NCBI GenBank assembly: GCA_905372345.1
Contig: CAJPPE010000036.1
Location: 1 to 9,912 of the forward strand
Reading direction: 5' to 3'
Length of the DNA: 9,912 nt
DNA from: an uncultured Treponema sp.
GTDB lineage: Bacteria; Spirochaetota; Spirochaetia; Treponematales; Treponemataceae
Shown: positions 6,412-9,912 of the stretch, piece after piece
Numbering within the stretch: the stretch's first letter is position 1
How the letters are laid out: every line of letters begins with the position of its first letter
Made by a program: the position numbers and the translations under genes
Notes under the pieces: model-generated
What the model was told of the DNA's origin: nothing
Database searches by the model: none
The model's input: the letters and a program-made list of their open reading frames with translations, nothing else

Positions 6412-7248
6412 ATGGAACAGAAAAAAATTTTATGGATAGTACTTTTTATTTCGTTGTTTGCTCTGATTATCTTCGGCGTAGGCTTATATCTGTATGCCCC
6501 ATTCCGTAATAAAAGCACCATGACTGCGGCACAAATATCCGATTTAGGCAGAATAGAAGCAGACAAAACGGATACAAACGTAGATCCTCTTCAATGGACA
6601 CGAAATCCCGACTCAATTCCTCCGCTTGAATCCGAGTCCCCTACACTCGTAAATATTGCCAACAATATAACCGTTGTAAACGGTGAAGGCCAAACCGGAA
6701 CAACAGAAACCTCTATCAATGTAAGCGATTTAACTAATACTCAAAAGGACGAAAAAACTGCAAGTTTACCGGAAGATCTTGCCGCAAATTTAAACACAAA
6801 CCAAGAAGGCGAGAAAAAAACTTCCGACACTGAAACAGAAACTCAAACTCCTCCTGCAAAGGAAGTTAATCAAAATACAGGCGTTGCTTCGGTAAAAGGA
6901 GTAAGCTCAAATACGGTTCAAAAACCTAAAACCGAAAAGAAGACTCCGCAAAAAACGGAAAAACCTGCTGTCAAAAAAAGCCCTGCTCAAAAAACGGTTT
7001 CTACACTGTACTGGGTTCAAACAGCTTCTTTGACAAGCCGCTTAAATGCAGAGGCGGCAAGAGATACTCTCACCTCAAAACACATGAAGGCTGAAATCTT
7101 TACCAAAGAAACGGCAACGGGTCTTACATATCGAGTCAGAGTCGGCCCATTTAAAAACAAAACCGAGGCAGAATATTGGCTTAAAAAAATAAAAGAAATT
7201 AAGGGCTTTGAAGGAAGTTATGTAACCCAAGACCGAAAAAAAAGCTAA
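6412..7248 (+). CDS. Membrane-anchored SPOR-domain protein, FtsN-like layout
   Basis: The 278-residue protein has a short positive N-terminus (MEQKK) and one membrane helix (about 6-28, LWIVLFISLFALIIFGVGLY). A long low-complexity linker rich in Thr, Lys, Glu, Pro, Asn and Gln follows (about 35-195). A C-terminal SPOR domain (197-278) contains TLYWVQTASLTSRLNAEAAR, then YRVRVGPFKNKTEAEYWLKKI. SPOR domains bind denuded glycan strands of septal peptidoglycan, so a periplasmic role at the division site or in wall remodelling is expected. The layout resembles FtsN or DedD, but sequence alone does not make it FtsN. GAGG at 6401-6404, overlapping the coaE TGA, sits seven bases before the ATG. It is in the middle of the polA-to-rpiA run. 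Confidence 0.85.
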   Translation: MEQKKILWIVLFISLFALIIFGVGLYLYAPFRNKSTMTAAQISDLGRIEADKTDTNVDPLQWTRNPDSIPPLESESPTLVNIANNITVVNGEGQTGTTETSINVSDLTNTQKDEKTASLPEDLAANLNTNQEGEKKTSDTETETQTPPAKEVNQNTGVASVKGVSSNTVQKPKTEKKTPQKTEKPAVKKSPAQKTVSTLYWVQTASLTSRLNAEAARDTLTSKHMKAEIFTKETATGLTYRVRVGPFKNKTEAEYWLKKIKEIKGFEGSYVTQDRKKS

Positions 7249-7250
7249 TT

Positions 7251-8732
7251 ATGTCTACAAAGGTCTGTCTTGTTTTAACGGAAAAAACAATAGAAAAAAA
7301 TCTTTCCGCACTGGAAAAGTATAAGAAGTTTATTGATATTGCGGAGCTTCGTGTAGATTATCTCAATCAAAGCGAAATACTCTATTTAAGGAATTTTCCA
7401 GAACGGGCCGGAATCCCATGTATCTTAACCGTCAGGAGAAAATCTGACGGCGGAAACTTTACGGGAGGAGAAGGTGCAAGGATGACAATCTTTGCACGCG
7501 GCCTTGCCTTTGCAAACTCCGACCCGATAAAAAATTTTGCTTATATAGATTTGGAAAGCGACTTTGATTCATCCGGAATCGAAGAAGCGGCAAGGGCCTT
7601 TGATATTAAAATAATAAGAAGTATCCACAGTAAGGTTCCGGTAAAAAATATTGTAAAGACTATTGAAGGCCTAAGCCGTTTTGAAACCGACATTCCCAAG
7701 TTGGCTTTTACTGCAAATTGTTTAAACGATGTTTCAGAGCTTTTTAAGGCCTCAAAACTGATAAAAAATCAAGAGTACATTGTGTCGGTTATGGGTACCT
7801 ACGGTTTAAGTTCCCGTATTCTATCAAAGAAATTAAATTCCCAAATTGTCTATACCTTTACTCCCGAATACATAAAGAAAAATAAACTTGAACAAGAACT
7901 TATAGATCCCGAAACTTTAGAAGACTTATACAACTTTTCAAAAATCGATAATGATACAAGTCTTTATGGAGTTATCGGTAAGGATGTAAACACAAGTTTA
8001 AGTCCAAAAATTCACAATGAAGGGTTTAAAATAAAAGACCTTAATTCCGTTTATATCCCCATATCGGCGGTATCATCAAAGGAAGCCTTGGACTTTGCCA
8101 ATCTTCTTAATATAAAAGGCCTTTCGGTTACGGCTCCTTTTAAAAGTGAAATTATACCTCAAATAAATTCCATATCCGAAGCCTCTAAATTTATCGGCGC
8201 CGTAAATACGCTGATAAACGAAAACAAAAAATGGTTCGGCTATAATACCGATGTTGACGGCTTTGAACAGGCCTTAATAGAATTCTTAAACGAAAAAGAC
8301 TTACGCAAATATAAGGTTGCAATTATAGGCGCCGGAGGAGCCGCCAGAGCCGTTGCAGAAGTAATAAGCTCTCTCCATGGAAAAGCCTGTATCTTTAACC
8401 GCACAGCTGAAAAAGCTAAAAACATAGCCGAAAAATATAAATTTAAATGGGCTCTGTTGGATCCTATAAATATAAAACAGCTTCATGCTTTTTCGGAGCT
8501 GATAATTCAAACAACAAATGCAGGTATGGAGCCCGACATAGATATGGACCCTCTTAACTTTTATACCTTTACCGGAAAAGAGAAAGTATTTGAGTTAATC
8601 TACAGGCCTGAAACCACTAAGATGTTACAGCGGGCAAGGACAGCAGGATGTCAGGTTTGTAACGGCTATAAAATGCTGGAATATCAAGCCTATCATCAAT
8701 TTAAAGCCTTTGCAGGAAAGGGGTATTTATAA
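7251..8732 (+). CDS. aroDE: Bifunctional 3-dehydroquinate dehydratase (type I) / shikimate dehydrogenase
   Basis: A fusion catalysing two consecutive shikimate steps: 3-dehydroquinate to 3-dehydroshikimate, then NADPH reduction to shikimate. The AroD half (about 1-225) has ELRVDYL (Glu32, Arg34), ILTVRRKSDGGNF (58-70), His126 and the Schiff-base lysine in DIPKLA (Lys150), then MGTYGLSSRI (181-190, Arg189). The usual SxxxGQ loop near its end is not recognisable; TFTPEYIKKNKLEQ is there instead. The AroE half (about 236-493) has GVIGKDVNTSLSPKIHN (240-256), GLSVTAPFK with catalytic Lys298, GAVNTL (316-321), GYNTDVDGF with Asp334, the NADPH loop IIGAGGAARAVA (358-369), FNRT (382-385) and NGYKMLEYQA (471-480). 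The gene starts two bases after the SPOR gene and has no clear ribosome site. Fusions of this order are known in Chlamydia and plants. Confidence 0.95.
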   Translation: MSTKVCLVLTEKTIEKNLSALEKYKKFIDIAELRVDYLNQSEILYLRNFPERAGIPCILTVRRKSDGGNFTGGEGARMTIFARGLAFANSDPIKNFAYIDLESDFDSSGIEEAARAFDIKIIRSIHSKVPVKNIVKTIEGLSRFETDIPKLAFTANCLNDVSELFKASKLIKNQEYIVSVMGTYGLSSRILSKKLNSQIVYTFTPEYIKKNKLEQELIDPETLEDLYNFSKIDNDTSLYGVIGKDVNTSLSPKIHNEGFKIKDLNSVYIPISAVSSKEALDFANLLNIKGLSVTAPFKSEIIPQINSISEASKFIGAVNTLINENKKWFGYNTDVDGFEQALIEFLNEKDLRKYKVAIIGAGGAARAVAEVISSLHGKACIFNRTAEKAKNIAEKYKFKWALLDPINIKQLHAFSELIIQTTNAGMEPDIDMDPLNFYTFTGKEKVFELIYRPETTKMLQRARTAGCQVCNGYKMLEYQAYHQFKAFAGKGYL

Positions 8733-9451
8733 TGGATACGACACAATTAAAAGAAAGGGTTGCCTATCATGCGGTAGACACTCTTTTTTCGGAAGGAAAA
8801 ATTTTTGACGGAATGAAAATAGGTCTTGGTACAGGTTCTACAGCTATGCCGGCTGTACACCGTCTTGCACAATTATTGTCGTCAGGTAAGTTGAAAAAAA
8901 TATACGCCGTACCTACAAGTTTTCAAACCTCAATCGAATGTGAAAAACTAGGTATTCCTATTTATTCTCTAAGCTCTCAGCAAATAGGAGGAAGCTTAGA
9001 TTTTGCCATAGACGGAGCTGATGAAATCGATCCCGATAAAAATCTAATCAAGGGAGGCGGGGCTGCCCTCCTCAGAGAAAAAATAATAGCATACAATTCA
9101 AAAGAATTTGTCGTCATTGCCGATGAAAGAAAAAAAGTTAAATCTATGGGGAAAGGCTTTGCTCTCCCTATAGAAATTATACCGGAAGCACGTTTAAGTA
9201 TTACACGGATTCTTGAAGCCCAAGGCATCGAAGTAGTTCTGCGTGAAGGCGTAAAAAAAATGGGGCCTGTTGTTACCGACAATGGAAACTTTATAATCGA
9301 TGCAAAATGGCCTGAAGTCGCCGATGTAGATCCCAAAGCCTTGGAAGAAAGTTTAAACAAGATTACAGGCGTAGTAGAAAACGGTTTTTTTACAAAAAAC
9401 ACTCCGCGAGTCTTTATCGTACACCAAGACGGAAATATAGAAGATCTATAA
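8732..9451 (+). CDS. rpiA: Ribose-5-phosphate isomerase A
   Basis: RpiA interconverts ribose 5-phosphate and ribulose 5-phosphate in the non-oxidative pentose phosphate pathway, feeding nucleotide synthesis and, with transketolase, erythrose 4-phosphate for the shikimate pathway. The 239 residues (E. coli: 219) include the phosphate loop GLGTGSTA (31-38), PTSFQT (61-66), DGADEID (94-100, Asp94 and Asp97), KGGGAALLREKI (107-118, Lys107 and Glu116) and MGPVVTDNGNF. The spacing of these acidic and basic residues equals that of E. coli Asp81, Asp84, Lys94 and Glu103. ITGVVENGFF is near the C-terminus. The ATG overlaps the aroDE stop by one base (TAATG), with AGGAAAGGGG as ribosome site about eight bases upstream. 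It is the last gene of the run. Confidence 0.97.
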   Translation: MDTTQLKERVAYHAVDTLFSEGKIFDGMKIGLGTGSTAMPAVHRLAQLLSSGKLKKIYAVPTSFQTSIECEKLGIPIYSLSSQQIGGSLDFAIDGADEIDPDKNLIKGGGAALLREKIIAYNSKEFVVIADERKKVKSMGKGFALPIEIIPEARLSITRILEAQGIEVVLREGVKKMGPVVTDNGNFIIDAKWPEVADVDPKALEESLNKITGVVENGFFTKNTPRVFIVHQDGNIEDL

Positions 9452-9501
9452 AAGCTGAAAATTTTTACAATAATTATATTATAAAATTTATTTTCGGTAT
9501 A
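9452..9501. other. Short AT-rich gap between converging genes, no clear terminator
   Basis: The 50-base gap is almost entirely A and T. Only weak inverted pairs are visible: GAAAAT (9457-9462) with ATTTTC (9490-9495), and CGGT (9495-9498) with ACCG (9508-9511), which reaches into the end of the minus-strand gene. Neither forms a GC-rich stem followed by a T-run. Both converging operons must end near here, but the mechanism is not evident. Confidence 0.4.
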
Positions 9502-9912
9502 TTAAAAACCGTCATAGTTTACTTTATTATCTTCGGAATTTCCGCTAGTTTCATTTCCGGTTTTTTGTGAAGGCTCAAAACGGTCAAAGTCTTTTTGCAT
9601 ATCTTCTACAATTTTAAGAAGATTCTCTTGTTTTAAAAATTCAATAAAGTCTTCACATTGAGCAGGAGAAAAGGCTAATCTTAAAGCAGGACAGTTTGCA
9701 TCATCTTTTTCCCCTATAGCCTTTTTTGTTGCATTTGCCAAAACAAAGTAAGGCCTATTTTCAGATAACAATTGATACTCGGCTCTTAATGTCGGTTCCG
9801 ACTCATGTGCACCTCCGCCGAAAAGCCCCCAAGTCATATAGACCTTTATTTTACCGAAAAAAGCTTTTCTTTTTGCGTTAGCGGTACTTAAATTTTTATC
9901 ATTATAAGAAGC
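9502..9912 (-). CDS. Hypothetical protein, probably continuing past the window edge
   Basis: I do not recognise this protein. The frame ends with TAA at 9504-9502. It is open from there to the window edge, giving at least 136 residues. An ATG at 9837, preceded by AAAGG five bases upstream, could instead start a 111-residue protein. The 25 codons before this ATG contain no stop and read like coding sequence (for example AFFGKIKVY leading into MTWGLFGGGA), so I favour an upstream start. Against this, a TATAAT lies at 9906-9901 and could be a -10 box for the shorter form. The visible part alternates strand-like stretches (IKVYMTWGLF, RPYFVLANAT, ALRLAF) with a helix (CEDFIEFLKQENLLKIVEDMQKDFDRF). 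It ends in a hydrophilic Asn/Ser/Asp-rich tail. No membrane segment or known motif is seen. It converges on rpiA. Confidence 0.65.
   Translation of the reverse strand, partial: ASYNDKNLSTANAKRKAFFGKIKVYMTWGLFGGGAHESEPTLRAEYQLLSENRPYFVLANATKKAIGEKDDANCPALRLAFSPAQCEDFIEFLKQENLLKIVEDMQKDFDRFEPSQKTGNETSGNSEDNKVNYDGF

Noticed and set aside
6174..6509. Plus-strand open frame of 111 codons spanning the coaE-SPOR junction
   Set aside because: It overlaps two better-supported genes in another frame, is Lys/Phe-rich from A-runs and T-runs, and has no ribosome site.
8977..9402. Minus-strand open frame of 141 codons opposite rpiA
   Set aside because: It lies wholly antisense to a clear RpiA with intact motifs, resembles no family and is rich in Ser, Pro and Ile as expected of an antisense shadow.
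9457..9511. Intrinsic terminator between rpiA and the terminal gene
   Set aside because: The only inverted pairs are four to six bases, widely spaced or AT-only, with no adjacent T-run after a stable stem.
1..9912. Mobile element, CRISPR array, toxin-antitoxin or phage-defence genes
   Set aside because: No transposase, integrase, spaced direct repeats, terminal repeats or small paired genes are seen; nearly all the sequence is explained by housekeeping and metabolic genes. The tRNA is cut off, so an attachment site cannot be assessed.

Overview
The window is an AT-rich bacterial chromosome segment with tightly packed housekeeping and metabolic genes. Nothing in it looks like a phage, insertion sequence, CRISPR array or island. 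The protein set (a full-length proofreading DNA polymerase I, a fused AroD-AroE, a divergent CoaE and a citrate lyase cluster) and the base composition suggest a spirochaete, most likely an oral Treponema of the T. denticola type. That assignment comes from family knowledge and overall style, not from a database search.

Left part, minus strand (1-2750). A three-gene operon, citD-citE-citF, encodes the acyl carrier, beta and alpha subunits of citrate lyase, which splits citrate into acetate and oxaloacetate. It runs from a near-consensus promoter (TTGACT, 17 bp, TATAAT) whose -10 box sits inside a 7+7 bp inverted repeat, a candidate operator. The genes that make, attach and acetylate the lyase prosthetic group (citC, citX, citG) are absent from the window. 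Downstream on the same strand is a tRNA-Thr(CGU), cut by the window edge. Between citF and the tRNA lies a 37-base, almost perfect inverted repeat that also contains the best candidate tRNA promoter.

Right part, plus strand (2921-9451). A divergent promoter (TTGCAT, 18 bp, TATAAT) starts a compact run of five genes: polA (DNA polymerase I), coaE (dephospho-CoA kinase), a membrane-anchored SPOR-domain protein, aroDE (bifunctional dehydroquinate dehydratase/shikimate dehydrogenase) and rpiA (ribose-5-phosphate isomerase A). polA/coaE and aroDE/rpiA each overlap by one base (TAATG) and the other gaps are 9 and 2 bases, so a single translationally coupled operon is likely. The functions are mixed: DNA repair, cofactor synthesis, envelope or division, aromatic synthesis and the pentose phosphate pathway.

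Far right (9452-9912). An unrecognised minus-strand reading frame converges on rpiA and is open to the window edge. No convincing terminator was found between the two.

I see no clearly new multi-gene system. The points most worth a second look are the inverted repeats at the cit promoter and between citF and the tRNA, the altered motifs in CoaE, the altered end of the AroD half of the fusion, and the uncharacterised terminal gene.
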